A DNA stretch of 64,000 nucleotides, from assembly GCF_004795835.1 (NCBI RefSeq), contig NZ_CP039249.1, forward strand, positions 3,881,001 through 3,945,000, read 5' to 3'. This DNA comes from Sphingomonas sp. PAMC26645. GTDB taxonomy: Bacteria; Pseudomonadota; Alphaproteobacteria; Sphingomonadales; Sphingomonadaceae. Every line of letters begins with the position of its first letter. Position 1 is the stretch's first letter. The notes under the pieces were generated by a model, which saw nothing but the letters and a program-made list of their open reading frames with translations, ran no database searches and was not told the DNA's origin. Positions 13,316 to 22,637 of this stretch are shown one piece after another. The position numbers and the translations under genes are program-made.

Positions 13316-13993
13316 ATGACCGGCACGATGGAAACGATGACGATGTCCGACGGCGCGACCGTTGCGGTCTATCATGCACAGCCGACCGGCGAGCGCCGCG
13401 GCGGCCTCGTGCTGGTGCAGGAGATCTTCGGCGTGACAGACCACATCCGCGACCTGTGCGACGAGTACGCCGCAGACGGCTACGAGGTGCTGGCACCGGC
13501 CCTGTTCGACCGCGAGCACCCAGGCTTCGAGGCGGACTATTCGGGCGAAGGCCTCGCGCGTGGCGTCGAACTCGCACGGCAGCTTCACCCGTTCGACCTG
13601 TCGCTGAAGGACGTCCAGACCTGCATCGACACGCTCGCCCCCGCCGGGCCGGTGTTCGTGGTCGGCTATTGCTACGGCGGCTCGGTCGCGTGGTTCGCTT
13701 CGACCAAGCTCACCGGCGTCGCGGCGGCGAGCGGCTATTACGGCAGCATGATCCCGGCGGCAGCGGACGAGGAACCGAAGGTGCCGGTGATTCTTCACTT
13801 CGGTCGCCACGACCACGGTATCCCGATGGAGGGCGTCGAGCAGGTGATCGCGAAGGATTGGCCGAATGCGACGGTGTACGTCTACGAGGCGGGCCACGGG
13901 TTCAATTCGGACCGGCGGAAGGATTATCACGAGCCTAGCGCGGATTTGGCGAAGCAGCGGACGCTGGAACTGTTCCGCGCCAACGGCGGCTGA
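13316..13993 (+). CDS. Dienelactone hydrolase family protein
   Basis: A 225-residue alpha/beta hydrolase of the dienelactone hydrolase family, cytoplasmic with no signal peptide. The catalytic triad is visible as C119 in GYCYGG, D166 in FGRHDHGIP and H194 in YEAGHGFN. Use of cysteine as nucleophile and the oxyanion region QEIFGVTDHIRD near 35-46 are family hallmarks. The ATG has AGGAAA upstream. There are no aromatic degradation genes beside it, so the physiological substrate is unknown. Confidence 0.93.
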   Translation: MTGTMETMTMSDGATVAVYHAQPTGERRGGLVLVQEIFGVTDHIRDLCDEYAADGYEVLAPALFDREHPGFEADYSGEGLARGVELARQLHPFDLSLKDVQTCIDTLAPAGPVFVVGYCYGGSVAWFASTKLTGVAAASGYYGSMIPAAADEEPKVPVILHFGRHDHGIPMEGVEQVIAKDWPNATVYVYEAGHGFNSDRRKDYHEPSADLAKQRTLELFRANGG

Positions 13994-14018
13994 TCACCGC
14001 CCTTCCCCAACCCTAACG

Positions 14019-14122
14019 CCACCCCGGCGAAGGCCGGGGCCCAGTTGGGGGACGTTGCTAAAGGAGGACGGCCCTTCGTTATTACCACCTTTCCAACTGG
14101 ATCCCGGCCTTCGCCGGGGTGG
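14019..14122. repeat. Repeat family A, copy 2
   Basis: 104 bp, same arms as the 1452 copy but in the opposite orientation judged by its middle. A family B element follows 66 bp later, so the whole spacer between two convergent genes is repeat-derived. Confidence 0.88.
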
Positions 14123-14187
14123 TGGATGTGGTAGAAGGCGTCGGTGCAGGCTGGCGCTACAAACGTGAAAGCAGCCCCTGCTTCCTT

Positions 14188-14240
14188 GTTCTCCCGCGAA
14201 GGCGGGAGCCCAGTCTGGGTCCCCGCCTTCGCGGGGAAAC
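14188..14240. repeat. Repeat family B, copy 1
   Basis: About 53 bp: CCCGCGAAGGCGGG, an inner CCCAG-TCT-GGG hairpin, then CCCGCCTTCGCGGG, which pairs with the first block. An almost identical copy lies at 35289. It sits 24 bp after the SDR stop on the opposite strand. Confidence 0.88.
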
Positions 14241-14263
14241 AATTCTATTTCGCTCGGTCGAGA

Positions 14264-15109
14264 TTACTCCTCTGGAAAATCCGCCCCAAGGCTATCCGCC
14301 TTGTGCGCCTCGATCTCCTTCAACCGCTCAGCCAGTTTCTTCGTCACCGCATCATACCCCCAGGCCCCCAGCACCAAGTGCCGCGGCGGGTTGGCATCCT
14401 CGGTCAGCGCGATCATCGCCTCGCCGGCGCGCACCGGGTCACCCGCCTGCGTCCCGCTAACCTCACGCGTACCATCCAGCCGCTTGCCCGCAGTATCCGC
14501 ATAGTCCGCGATCTTCACCGGCGTCTGCTTCAGCGAACGCCCGGCCCAATCCGTCCGGAACGGCCCCGGCTCGACGCACGTCACGTCGATCCCAAGCGGC
14601 TTGACCTCGGCAAGTAACGCATCCGACCAACCCTCCACCGCATGCTTCGACGCGGCATAATAGCCCGAGCCCGGGAATCCGACCTGACCCGCGACAGACG
14701 TTATGTTGATGATATGGCCGCTCTTCTGCCCCCGCATGATCGGCAGCACCGCGCGAGTCAGCGCGAACAACCCGAACACGTTTGCATCGAACTGCGCGCG
14801 GATCTCGGACTCGACACCCTCCTCGACCGATGCCTGATAGCCGTATCCTGCGTTGTTCACGAGCACGTCGATCCGCCCGAACTTCGCCTTGGCCTGCGCC
14901 ACCGCGTCGTCGATCTGCGCCTGCTCCGTCACGTCGAGCGACAGCGCGAGCGCACGATCCTCGGCGCCCTCCGCGAGATCGGCGACGCGATCCGCATCCC
15001 GCGCGGTAACCACCGCACGCCAACCGCGCCCGAGCACGAGCTTGGCGAGTTCGCGACCGAAACCGGTCGAGCAGCCGGAAATGAACCAGACGGGCGTGTC
15101 GGAGGCCAT
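14264..15109 (-). CDS. Short-chain dehydrogenase/reductase
   Basis: A 281-residue classical SDR oxidoreductase. The cofactor motif is SGCSTGFGREL (11-21) and NNAG lies near 85-88. The catalytic serine is about 138 (ITSVAGQ), with Y151 and K155 in YYAASK. The ARDADR stretch after beta2 suggests NADP preference. ATG at 15109 is chosen because the longer frame adds 38 unrelated residues from the divergent promoter region. It is divergent from ada with 113 bp between starts. Substrate unknown. Confidence 0.9.
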   Translation of the reverse strand: MASDTPVWFISGCSTGFGRELAKLVLGRGWRAVVTARDADRVADLAEGAEDRALALSLDVTEQAQIDDAVAQAKAKFGRIDVLVNNAGYGYQASVEEGVESEIRAQFDANVFGLFALTRAVLPIMRGQKSGHIINITSVAGQVGFPGSGYYAASKHAVEGWSDALLAEVKPLGIDVTCVEPGPFRTDWAGRSLKQTPVKIADYADTAGKRLDGTREVSGTQAGDPVRAGEAMIALTEDANPPRHLVLGAWGYDAVTKKLAERLKEIEAHKADSLGADFPEE

Positions 15110-15222
15110 GAGACATCTTTCATTAGGGGGTATGCCCAGGAGAACGGCCAGACCACCGATTGGCTCCGCTTTGACCGCAAGCCACGGGATGCACGCGCGT
15201 CGCGACCGGCTATACCGATCCA

Positions 15223-16269
15223 ATGACTATCGCCCCCGACACCGATACCGCCTGGAAAGCGTTCGAAGCTCGCGACCGCGCGTGGGACGGCCGGTTCGTC
15301 GTCGGCGTGAAAACCACCGGCATCTACTGCAAGCCAAGCTGCCCCGCGCGCCACCCCAAGCGCGAGAACGTCACCTTCCACCCCGATCCGCCGAGCGCCT
15401 GCGCCGCCGGCTTCCGCGCATGCCTGCGCTGCACCCCGGACGAAGTCGGCCGCGACCGGACCGCCGTCGCCGCCGCGGTCGCGCTGCTCGAAGCCACCGA
15501 AGACCGCCTTTCGCTAGATGAGGTCGCGGCAAAAGTCGGCTACGCGCCCCATCATTTCCACCGCCTGTTCAAGCGCGCCACCGGCGTCACCCCAGCGGCC
15601 TACGCGCGTGCGCTCCGCACCGGACGCGCGGCCAATGCCCTATCGGAGGATTCGACCGTGACCGAAGCGATCTATGACGCCGGCTATTCCGCCCCCAGCC
15701 GCTTCTACGAAGCCGACGCCAAACGGCTCGGCATGGCCCCCAGCGCCTGGGCGCGCGGCGGCGAAGGCGTCACGATCCGCTGGACCATCGCCGACACGAG
15801 CCTCGGCACGCTGTTCGTCGCCGCGACCGACAAGGGCCTGTGTCGCGTGTCGTTCGACGAAGATGCCGACGAACTTCGCCGCCGCTTCCCCAACGCCACG
15901 ATTGAACCAGGCGACGCAGCCCTCGCCGACCTAGCAGCGCAAGTCGTAGCTGCCGTCGAATCCCCCGAACGCGACCAAGACCTCCCACTCGACGTCCGAG
16001 GCACCGCGTTCCAGGAAGCGATCTGGCAAGCCCTACGCACCATCCCGATCGGCGAAACCCGCACTTACAGTGAACTCGCAGCGCTCGCCGGCCGTCCTGC
16101 CGCAGTCCGCGCCGCCGGCACCGCGTGCGGCCAGAATCCAGTGTCGATCGTCATCCCCTGCCACCGCGCCCAGCGCATCGGCGGCGCGCTCGGCGGCTAT
16201 GCCTACGGGCTGGACCGCAAGCGCGCGCTACTCGCCTCCGAAGCTCAGCGCGCCGACTTGCAGGAATAG
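15223..16269 (+). CDS. ada: Ada methyltransferase/transcriptional regulator
   Basis: A 348-residue bifunctional alkylation-damage protein. The N-terminal Ada zinc domain has C36, C40, C67 and C70 (IYCKPSC ... CLRC). An AraC-type helix-turn-helix spans about 85-178. The methylguanine methyltransferase domain spans about 185-340 with acceptor C313 in IPCHR. All acceptor cysteines are present, so both phosphotriester and O6-methylguanine repair and self-activation are expected. Its stop overlaps the convergent protease gene by 25 bp. No alkB or alkA is adjacent. Confidence 0.95.
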   Translation: MTIAPDTDTAWKAFEARDRAWDGRFVVGVKTTGIYCKPSCPARHPKRENVTFHPDPPSACAAGFRACLRCTPDEVGRDRTAVAAAVALLEATEDRLSLDEVAAKVGYAPHHFHRLFKRATGVTPAAYARALRTGRAANALSEDSTVTEAIYDAGYSAPSRFYEADAKRLGMAPSAWARGGEGVTIRWTIADTSLGTLFVAATDKGLCRVSFDEDADELRRRFPNATIEPGDAALADLAAQVVAAVESPERDQDLPLDVRGTAFQEAIWQALRTIPIGETRTYSELAALAGRPAAVRAAGTACGQNPVSIVIPCHRAQRIGGALGGYAYGLDRKRALLASEAQRADLQE

Positions 16270-17747
16270 ACCAGCTTCTCGTTCGGCAACGGCGGCAACA
16301 CCGCACGCACCGCAGCCTGCTGCCCTGCAAGCCGACCCAACGCCGCCTCATCCATGTTGCACACGTTCGGCACGACGCCCCGCGCGGTCCGCGCCGCCTC
16401 CATCCCCGCCGCCGACATCAGATAGCGCGTGTTCGAATAGACGCGCGTCGCCGGATCGAACGACAGCACGGACACGGTCTGCTCGGCATCCGGCACCAGC
16501 ACGCGGTCCCAGCGACCATTCGCGCCGACATATTGCGTCTCGCCGTTCACACACCCCTTCGCACCCCAGTCGATCGGCACGTCCTCGCTCGACGAGATCG
16601 TGATCCGGCTACGCTCCGGGATCAGCGTGCACATCAGCTTGCCGAGCGCGGCATCGGGCGTCGATATTCGCGTCTTGGGCAGCGCGGACAGCGGCACGTC
16701 GACCTCACCCGAGGGCCGCAGCACGAACACGACGATCGCGACCAGCACGCTCAGCCCGCCGATACCCAGCGCCCAAACTGCCTGACGCCGCTGCCCGCGC
16801 GATTCGAGCAACCCCGCGCTCCCGATCACCAGCGCCCCCGCCACCAGCAACAGCCCGGCGAGCGCCATGACGTTCTCCCGCGCGCGCCCGGCTTCGGTCC
16901 GCGCCTTTTCCAGCGCGACCTCGCGCGTCATCGCATCCTGCGTCGCGGCGTCACGCTTGGCGGACGCCGCATCGGCGGTCGCCTTCGCATCCGCGTCGGC
17001 GTCCTGCCGCAAGCGATCCTCGATCGACGTGCATCCCGTCCCGATCGACGCATAAGGCTGTTTCGCATCGCGCAGGAAGCCCGCCAGTTCGGTATCCGCA
17101 ATCGCGAACCCGAACGTCGAATCGCCCTCCTCGCCGCGCGTGATCGCCGAGTTCACCCCGATCACCCGCCCGCAGCGATCGAGCAACGGCCCACCCGAAT
17201 TGCCTCGCGCGATGCTCGCCGTGTGAAGAAGCACCTCGACACTACTCAGCACGCGCCGGCCGGAGAGCACGCCCTCCGACCGCACCGGCGTCATCGGCCG
17301 GATATAATCCGCCGCCGACCGCGCCGTCGCCAGGTCGACGTTCCCCGGAAAGCCGAGCGACACCACCGGATCGCCCTCGGTCATCGGCCCGGTATACAGT
17401 GCGCTCGGCGGCAGGCGCGCGCCGGTGAACTCGATCAGCGCCAGGTCGCGCTGCGAATCATACGCGATTACCTTGCCCTGGTACGACTTGCTGCCCTCGG
17501 TCGGGACGATGCCGACGACGACGTTGTCAGGGTAGCGCTCGGCGAGATCGACGACGTGCGCGTTGGTGACGATCCGGTTGGGCGCGATCGCGAAGCCGCT
17601 GCCGTGGCCGAAGCCGACCACCTGGTCGTCGACCACCGCGATCGTCACGACGCGCACGACGCCGCGCCCGGTGGCGGCGATGTCGTCCGCAGATGCGGAG
17701 CTCGCCAACCCGAAGGTGAGCGCGAGAAGAAGCAGCAGGCGGATCAT
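16245..17747 (-). CDS. Trypsin-like serine protease with two C-terminal-half membrane segments
   Basis: A 500-residue envelope protein. A signal peptide (MIRLLLLLALTFGLASSASA) precedes an S1/DegP-like protease domain at about 25-240 with H64 (TNAHVV), D101 (RDLALI) and S184 (RGNSGGPLL), so the triad is intact. An alanine-rich helical linker (about 250-310) leads to two hydrophobic segments (VMALAGLLLVAGALVIGSAG and WALGIGGLSVLVAIVVFVL). A C-terminal domain of about 150 residues has several cysteines and no family I recognise. No PDZ domain is seen. The start is ATG 17747. Confidence 0.82.
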   Translation of the reverse strand: MIRLLLLLALTFGLASSASADDIAATGRGVVRVVTIAVVDDQVVGFGHGSGFAIAPNRIVTNAHVVDLAERYPDNVVVGIVPTEGSKSYQGKVIAYDSQRDLALIEFTGARLPPSALYTGPMTEGDPVVSLGFPGNVDLATARSAADYIRPMTPVRSEGVLSGRRVLSSVEVLLHTASIARGNSGGPLLDRCGRVIGVNSAITRGEEGDSTFGFAIADTELAGFLRDAKQPYASIGTGCTSIEDRLRQDADADAKATADAASAKRDAATQDAMTREVALEKARTEAGRARENVMALAGLLLVAGALVIGSAGLLESRGQRRQAVWALGIGGLSVLVAIVVFVLRPSGEVDVPLSALPKTRISTPDAALGKLMCTLIPERSRITISSSEDVPIDWGAKGCVNGETQYVGANGRWDRVLVPDAEQTVSVLSFDPATRVYSNTRYLMSAAGMEAARTARGVVPNVCNMDEAALGRLAGQQAAVRAVLPPLPNEKLVYSCKSAR

Positions 17748-17891
17748 GTGCCTGCCTTCGGCGAGTTCGCGGCGGCGATCAACCCTGACCATCGCACCGC
17801 GCGACAGCGGCCCATTCACGCGCCTGTTTTGGTTAGCAAATTATCAAGGCTTGGCGCCTAACCCGGTCGGCATTCATCCAGGGATACAGGC

Positions 17892-19442
17892 ATGAGCGCA
17901 TTCGGGCGTCGTAATGGCATCAGCGGGGGGCAGTCGGCCCGTCCCGCATTCGGCGTCGCGCGTCCGATGCAGGGAAGTTCGATACCGGGCAGCAATCCCG
18001 TGGCGCGCGCGGAACCCGAGGGCGGTGCGCAATTCCCGCCGATCGATTCGCTGCCGATGCCGGGGGAGACCGACGGATTCAGCTCGGGCATGATGCCCGC
18101 CGGACAGCTAGACGCGATGCAGCGCCTGTCCGATCGCCAGAATGCGAGCGGGGAAGCGGGCAACAGCCGGACCGAGGGCTTCGAACAGTCGATCCACAAG
18201 ATCAAGGAACAGGTCCTCCCGCGCCTGCTCGAACGCGTCGATCCCGAGGCTGCGGCGACTCTCAACAAGGACGAGCTCGCCGAGGAATTCCGCCCGATCA
18301 TCGGCGAAGTGCTCGCCGAACTGAAGCTGACGCTCAACCGCCGCGAACAGTTCGCACTGGAAAAAGTGCTGGTCGACGAACTGCTCGGGCTCGGGCCGTT
18401 GGAGGAGCTGCTGGCGGATCCGAACATCACCGACATCATGGTGAACGGCCCCGACCAGACCTATGTCGAGCGCAAGGGCAAGCTCGAACTCGCGCCGATC
18501 CAGTTCCGTGACGAGGAGCATCTGTTCCAGATCGCGCAGCGGATCGTCAATTCGGTCGGCCGTCGCGTCGACCAGACCTCGCCGCTCGCCGATGCGCGTT
18601 TGAAGGACGGCTCCCGCGTCAACGTGATCGTGCCGCCGCTGTCGCTGCGTGGCACCGCGATCTCGATTCGTAAATTTTCCGCCAAACCGATCACGCTCGA
18701 CATGATGGCCGGGTTCGGCTCGATGTCGCCGAAGATGGCGACCGCGCTGAAGATCGCCGGGGCGTCGCGGTTCAACGTCGTCATCTCGGGCGGTACGGGC
18801 TCGGGCAAGACGACGATGCTCAACGCGCTGTCGAAGATGATCGACCCCGGCGAGCGCGTGCTGACGATCGAGGATGCCGCCGAGCTTCGCCTGCAACAGC
18901 CGCATTGGCTACCGCTCGAAACGCGCCCCGCGAACCTAGAAGGCCAGGGCGAGATCAGCATCCGCGACCTCGTCAAGAACGCGCTGCGTATGCGTCCCGA
19001 CCGGATCATCCTGGGCGAAATTCGTGGCAGCGAGTGTTTCGACATGCTCGCGGCCATGAACACCGGTCACGACGGCTCGATGTGCACGCTCCACGCCAAC
19101 TCCCCGCGCGAGGCGCTCGCTCGCATGGAGAACATGGTGATGATGTCCGACATCAAGGTGCCGAAGGAAGCCATCTCGCGCCAGATCGCCGATTCGGTCG
19201 AGCTGATCATCCAGGTGAAGCGCCTGCGCGACGGCTCGCGCCGCGTGACCAACATCACCGAGGTGATCGGCATGGAAGGCCCGGTGATCGTCACGCAGGA
19301 GCTGTTCAAGTTCGAATACATGGACGAGTCGGCGGACGGTAAGATCCTGGGCGAGTACCGGTCGATGGGATTGCGGCCGTATACGCTGGAGAAGGCGAAG
19401 CAGTTCGGGTTCGACCAGGCGTATCTGGAGGCGTGCCTGTAG
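17892..19442 (+). CDS. cpaF: CpaF/TadA family secretion ATPase
   Basis: A 516-residue ATPase of the type II/IV secretion superfamily. CpaF/TadA normally powers assembly of Flp (Tad) pili. A low-complexity Gly/Pro/Ser-rich head (1-85) precedes an N-terminal domain. Walker A SGGTGSGKTTML lies near 297-308, Walker B with the Asp box in RIILGEIRGSECFDML, and the His box in HDGSMCTLHANSPREAL. All catalytic elements are intact. None of the usual partners (cpaB, cpaC, cpaE, tadB, tadC, pilin) is in the window. The gene is flanked by unrelated genes and stands alone. Confidence 0.9.
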   Translation: MSAFGRRNGISGGQSARPAFGVARPMQGSSIPGSNPVARAEPEGGAQFPPIDSLPMPGETDGFSSGMMPAGQLDAMQRLSDRQNASGEAGNSRTEGFEQSIHKIKEQVLPRLLERVDPEAAATLNKDELAEEFRPIIGEVLAELKLTLNRREQFALEKVLVDELLGLGPLEELLADPNITDIMVNGPDQTYVERKGKLELAPIQFRDEEHLFQIAQRIVNSVGRRVDQTSPLADARLKDGSRVNVIVPPLSLRGTAISIRKFSAKPITLDMMAGFGSMSPKMATALKIAGASRFNVVISGGTGSGKTTMLNALSKMIDPGERVLTIEDAAELRLQQPHWLPLETRPANLEGQGEISIRDLVKNALRMRPDRIILGEIRGSECFDMLAAMNTGHDGSMCTLHANSPREALARMENMVMMSDIKVPKEAISRQIADSVELIIQVKRLRDGSRRVTNITEVIGMEGPVIVTQELFKFEYMDESADGKILGEYRSMGLRPYTLEKAKQFGFDQAYLEACL

Positions 19443-19947
19443 GGGCGGAAGCGTGCCGAAATCGAGCATTTCCAGCTTCACTTCCACCACCCCGGCGGAG
19501 GCCGGGGCCCAATTGGAAAGGCGGCAGTAACGGCATACTGCCCGCAATCATCACCGTTCCCCCAATTGGGCCCCGGCCTCCGCCGGGGTGGTGTTCTGTT
19601 TGAGCGTTGCGGGCATCTTGGCAGGGCTAGTTTCGGCAATGCCGATACCGAAAGGCTGATGGCAGGGCTGTTTCAGCCAAGCGGACCCGCCGTCTACCGT
19701 CCCCTCGCGAACGCGGGGGTCTAGGGGCCACGAACGCCCCGCTTGTGACGCTGGACTCCCGCGTTAGCCGGAGAGCAATTATTGTTTTGCCAAGCCAGGC
19801 TTAACTGGATCAAGATAAAGCGCGCCGTGCCAAGCGGATACTGTCTCGCAGGCAAGCACGCCGCATCGCTATCCACCCCGTCTCCGCCCCGCCCCGGCGA
19901 AGCCCCCGCTTGTACCCGTCCCGCGACCCGCTAGGGGACAGCGCCAC
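19443..19947. other. 505 bp non-coding region
   Basis: Holds repeat family A copy 3 (19487-19591) and, at about 19700-19775, a degenerate hairpin-rich stretch resembling family B (GCGAACGCGGGGG ... CCCGCGTTAGCCGG). No ORF with protein-like content, no RNA gene and no clear promoter was recognised. The promoter for the aspartyl protease gene should lie in its last 150 bp. Confidence 0.6.
19487..19591. repeat. Repeat family A, copy 3
   Basis: 105 bp, same orientation as copy 1. The sequence next to the left arm (GGAAAGGCGGCAGTAACGG) aligns with copy 1 (GGAAAGGTCGCAGTGACGG), so homology extends beyond the arms. Confidence 0.88.
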
Positions 19948-21171
19948 ATGCGTCGTGCCCTGCTCACCCTCGTCCCGCTGATCGCGGTCCTCTTCGTCTC
20001 GGCGCGCGAGCCCTCGAAATCCGCTCCGGCAACCGCGACCTCCCCCGCCGCACGCGACCGCGGCGTGTACCATCTCGCGGCGGACGCCGAAGCGCGCTGG
20101 ATCGCGTTCGACCTCACCCCCGGCAACCAGATCCGCTTCAAGATGCAGCTCGACGGCCGCGACGTGACCGCGATCCTCGACACCGGCGTCAGCTACACGC
20201 TGCTCGCCAAGGCCTCCCCCGCGGCCGATCCCGCCAAGCTGGTCGCGGGTGGCAGCGCGACCGCGATCGGCGGATCGGTCGCACTCGGCTGGATGCCGAC
20301 GCGCTCGGTCGCGCTCGGCGGCCTTGCGCGGACCGGTGGCGGCGTGACCGTCGCCGACCTGCCCGCGATCGCCACCGGCAGCGCCTCCGCGGTCGACCTG
20401 CTGGTCGGTGCCGACATGCTCGCCGGCCATGCGCTCGACATCGATTACGCCGCCAAGCGCTTTCGCCTGCTCCGCTCCGGCCGCCTGCCGTTCAAGGGCG
20501 AGAGCGCACCGCTGCGCGTCTCCGCCGAGCGCAGCGTGTATGAAAGCGCGCTCACGCTGGGCGGCCGGCGCCTCGCGCCGATCGTGGTCGATACTGGCGA
20601 CGGCTCGTCGATCACCGTCACGGCGGCGGGATGGCAGGCGGCAAACCTGAAGGCGTTGCGCACCACCAGCGCGATCGCGTTCGGGCTCGCCGGCCCGGCA
20701 GTCAGCGGCCTTGCGATCGTTCCCGAGATTGGCGTCGGCGAGATGATCGCGCGCGAGGCCGAGGTCCGGATCGAACCCGCAGACGGCTTCTCGCAGGCGA
20801 TCGGCACCGCCGGGCGCATCGGCTCCGGCTTCCTTCAGAACTACCGCGTCCTGCTCGATCCGGGCGCACGGCGGATGGTGCTCAGCCGAGGTCCCAGGGC
20901 CGACCTGCCGCCGCCGCGTTCGACCAGTGGCCTGCTGATCGGGATCGAGAAAGACCGGCTGAAAATTCTCCACGTCATGCGCGGCGGCCCTGCGGCGGCG
21001 TCCGGCTGGAAGGACGGCGACCTGATCTGCGCGATCGACGGCACACCCGTCACCAGCGGCTATTCGACGAGCCCGATCGCGTCATGGACGGCGGGTATGC
21101 CCGGCCGTGTCGTGACGCTCGGACTGTGCGACGGCACCATACGCAAGCTCGAATTGACGCATTTTTATTAG
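19948..21171 (+). CDS. Retropepsin-like aspartyl protease with C-terminal PDZ-like domain
   Basis: A 407-residue predicted envelope protein. A hydrophobic N-terminus (ALLTLVPLIAVLFVSA) looks like a signal peptide or anchor. Two aspartyl-protease-like lobes follow: AILDTGVSYTLL (D78) and IVVDTGDGSSITV (about D216). A PDZ-like segment covers about 325-395 (VMRGGPAAASGWKDGDLICA). Both DTG motifs are visible; in such bacterial proteins the second lobe is often degenerate. The ATG has AGGGGA upstream. The next gene starts 8 bp after its stop, so the two are probably co-transcribed. Confidence 0.82.
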   Translation: MRRALLTLVPLIAVLFVSAREPSKSAPATATSPAARDRGVYHLAADAEARWIAFDLTPGNQIRFKMQLDGRDVTAILDTGVSYTLLAKASPAADPAKLVAGGSATAIGGSVALGWMPTRSVALGGLARTGGGVTVADLPAIATGSASAVDLLVGADMLAGHALDIDYAAKRFRLLRSGRLPFKGESAPLRVSAERSVYESALTLGGRRLAPIVVDTGDGSSITVTAAGWQAANLKALRTTSAIAFGLAGPAVSGLAIVPEIGVGEMIAREAEVRIEPADGFSQAIGTAGRIGSGFLQNYRVLLDPGARRMVLSRGPRADLPPPRSTSGLLIGIEKDRLKILHVMRGGPAAASGWKDGDLICAIDGTPVTSGYSTSPIASWTAGMPGRVVTLGLCDGTIRKLELTHFY

Positions 21172-21179
21172 GACTGCCC

Positions 21180-22622
21180 ATGTTTAGCCTGCGTCACCGA
21201 TCGGGGCAGGCAATCTTGCTGCTCCTCGTCGCCTTTGCGCTCCGTAGTCCGTTCTTCGGCAATCCGGTGATCCATAGCGACGAGCAATTCTACCTGCTGG
21301 TCGGCGATCGCCTGCTGCACGGCGCATGGCCATTCGTCGACATCTTCGATCGCAAGCCGGTCGGCCTGTTCCTGATCTTCGCCGGCATCCGCAGCGTCGG
21401 CGGCGATGGCGTGCTGATGTACCAGCTTGCCGCGACGCTCGTCGCCACCGCCACGGCATTCCTGGTCGCGCGGATCGTCAGCCGCCTGTGCTCCGATGAC
21501 GCGAACCCGGTGGCGAGCGTCGGCGCGGCGCTGATCTATCTCGTCTGGATCATCGTGTTCGACGGTGCGGGCGGGCAGTCGGCAATATGGGGCAATGCCT
21601 TGATGGCGGCTGCCGCGCTGCTGATGCTCGATACGACGCGCGGCCACCGGCACATCTCCTTGCGCGGTGCCGGGGCGATGCTGCTGATCGGTCTGGCGAT
21701 GCAGATCAAATACACCGCCATGTTCGAGGGTATATTTTTCGGTCTGACGCTGGTGTGGGCCGCGTATCGCGAGGGGCGGTCGATCGGTCGCCTGGCGGCC
21801 GATGCCGGATTGTGGATCGGCGCAGCGCTGTTCCCGACCGCGCTTGCCTGGATAGTCTATGCCGCGGCCGGCCACGGCGACGCCTTCGTCTTCGCCAATT
21901 TCCTTTCGATCTTCGGTCAGCAGGACGACGATACGCTCAACTCAAACCTGCTGAAGCTGCTGGGCGGCGTCGGCATGAGCCTGCCGCTCGCCTGGCTTGC
22001 ATGGCGTGGCCGTCGGGCGGGAAGCTTCGCGCTGGGATGGCTCGCGGCGGCGGTGATCGCGATCCTCATCATGCATACGTTCGAGCTGCTCTATCTGCTG
22101 CCCCTCGCGCTGCCGCTGTCGGTCGCCGCCGGCACGGGGCTGAGCGGCCCGACCGTCCGCACGACCATGGTCCGCCTTGCCGCCGTACTGGTGTTCGGCG
22201 CACTGGCGGCGACCGTCATGACGAGTATCCGCATCGGACGGCGCGGCAATGCGCGCCAGATCGCGCAACTCGTCCAGATGATCGGCCAGCAACCCCGCGG
22301 CTGCATGTTCGCCTATGGCAGCGAGCCGATCCTCTATTTCCTGACCCGGTCCTGCCTGCCAACGCCGTATATCTTCCGCAGTCATCTTGGCCAGACGGCC
22401 GAATCGCACGGCACGGGAGTCGATCCGGTCGTGGAAGTCGCGCGGTTGCTCGCAGCCCGGCCCGGCGTGATCGTCGTACGCGCGCCCAAGCCCAGCACGA
22501 ACCTCGCGACCCAGGCGCTCGTACTGCGCGCGATCGCCACGCGGTATCGACTGGTCGGCTCGGTGAAGATCGGCGGGTTGCCGCAGAGCGTCTATCGCCT
22601 GCGCACCGACGCTGCCCGTTGA
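21180..22622 (+). CDS. Glycosyltransferase family 39-like membrane protein
   Basis: A 480-residue polytopic membrane protein of the ArnT/PMT (GT39) type, which uses polyprenyl-phosphate sugars outside the inner membrane. The first periplasmic loop has the catalytic acidic pair in NPVIHSDEQFY (D34/E35), followed by HGAWPFVDIFDRKP near 47-60, the family signature. About ten transmembrane segments follow, then a short soluble tail from about 360. The frame is open upstream inside the previous gene; ATG 21180, 8 bp after that stop, is the sensible start. Acceptor unknown. Confidence 0.85.
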   Translation: MFSLRHRSGQAILLLLVAFALRSPFFGNPVIHSDEQFYLLVGDRLLHGAWPFVDIFDRKPVGLFLIFAGIRSVGGDGVLMYQLAATLVATATAFLVARIVSRLCSDDANPVASVGAALIYLVWIIVFDGAGGQSAIWGNALMAAAALLMLDTTRGHRHISLRGAGAMLLIGLAMQIKYTAMFEGIFFGLTLVWAAYREGRSIGRLAADAGLWIGAALFPTALAWIVYAAAGHGDAFVFANFLSIFGQQDDDTLNSNLLKLLGGVGMSLPLAWLAWRGRRAGSFALGWLAAAVIAILIMHTFELLYLLPLALPLSVAAGTGLSGPTVRTTMVRLAAVLVFGALAATVMTSIRIGRRGNARQIAQLVQMIGQQPRGCMFAYGSEPILYFLTRSCLPTPYIFRSHLGQTAESHGTGVDPVVEVARLLAARPGVIVVRAPKPSTNLATQALVLRAIATRYRLVGSVKIGGLPQSVYRLRTDAAR

Positions 22623-22637
22623 CGAGGCGCGGTTACC

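Noticed and set aside
14019..14240. Reading repeats A and B as Rho-independent terminators for the flanking convergent genes
   Set aside because: No T-tract follows the stems and the same units occur upstream of genes and inside operons, so they are repeats first; a secondary terminator effect is possible.
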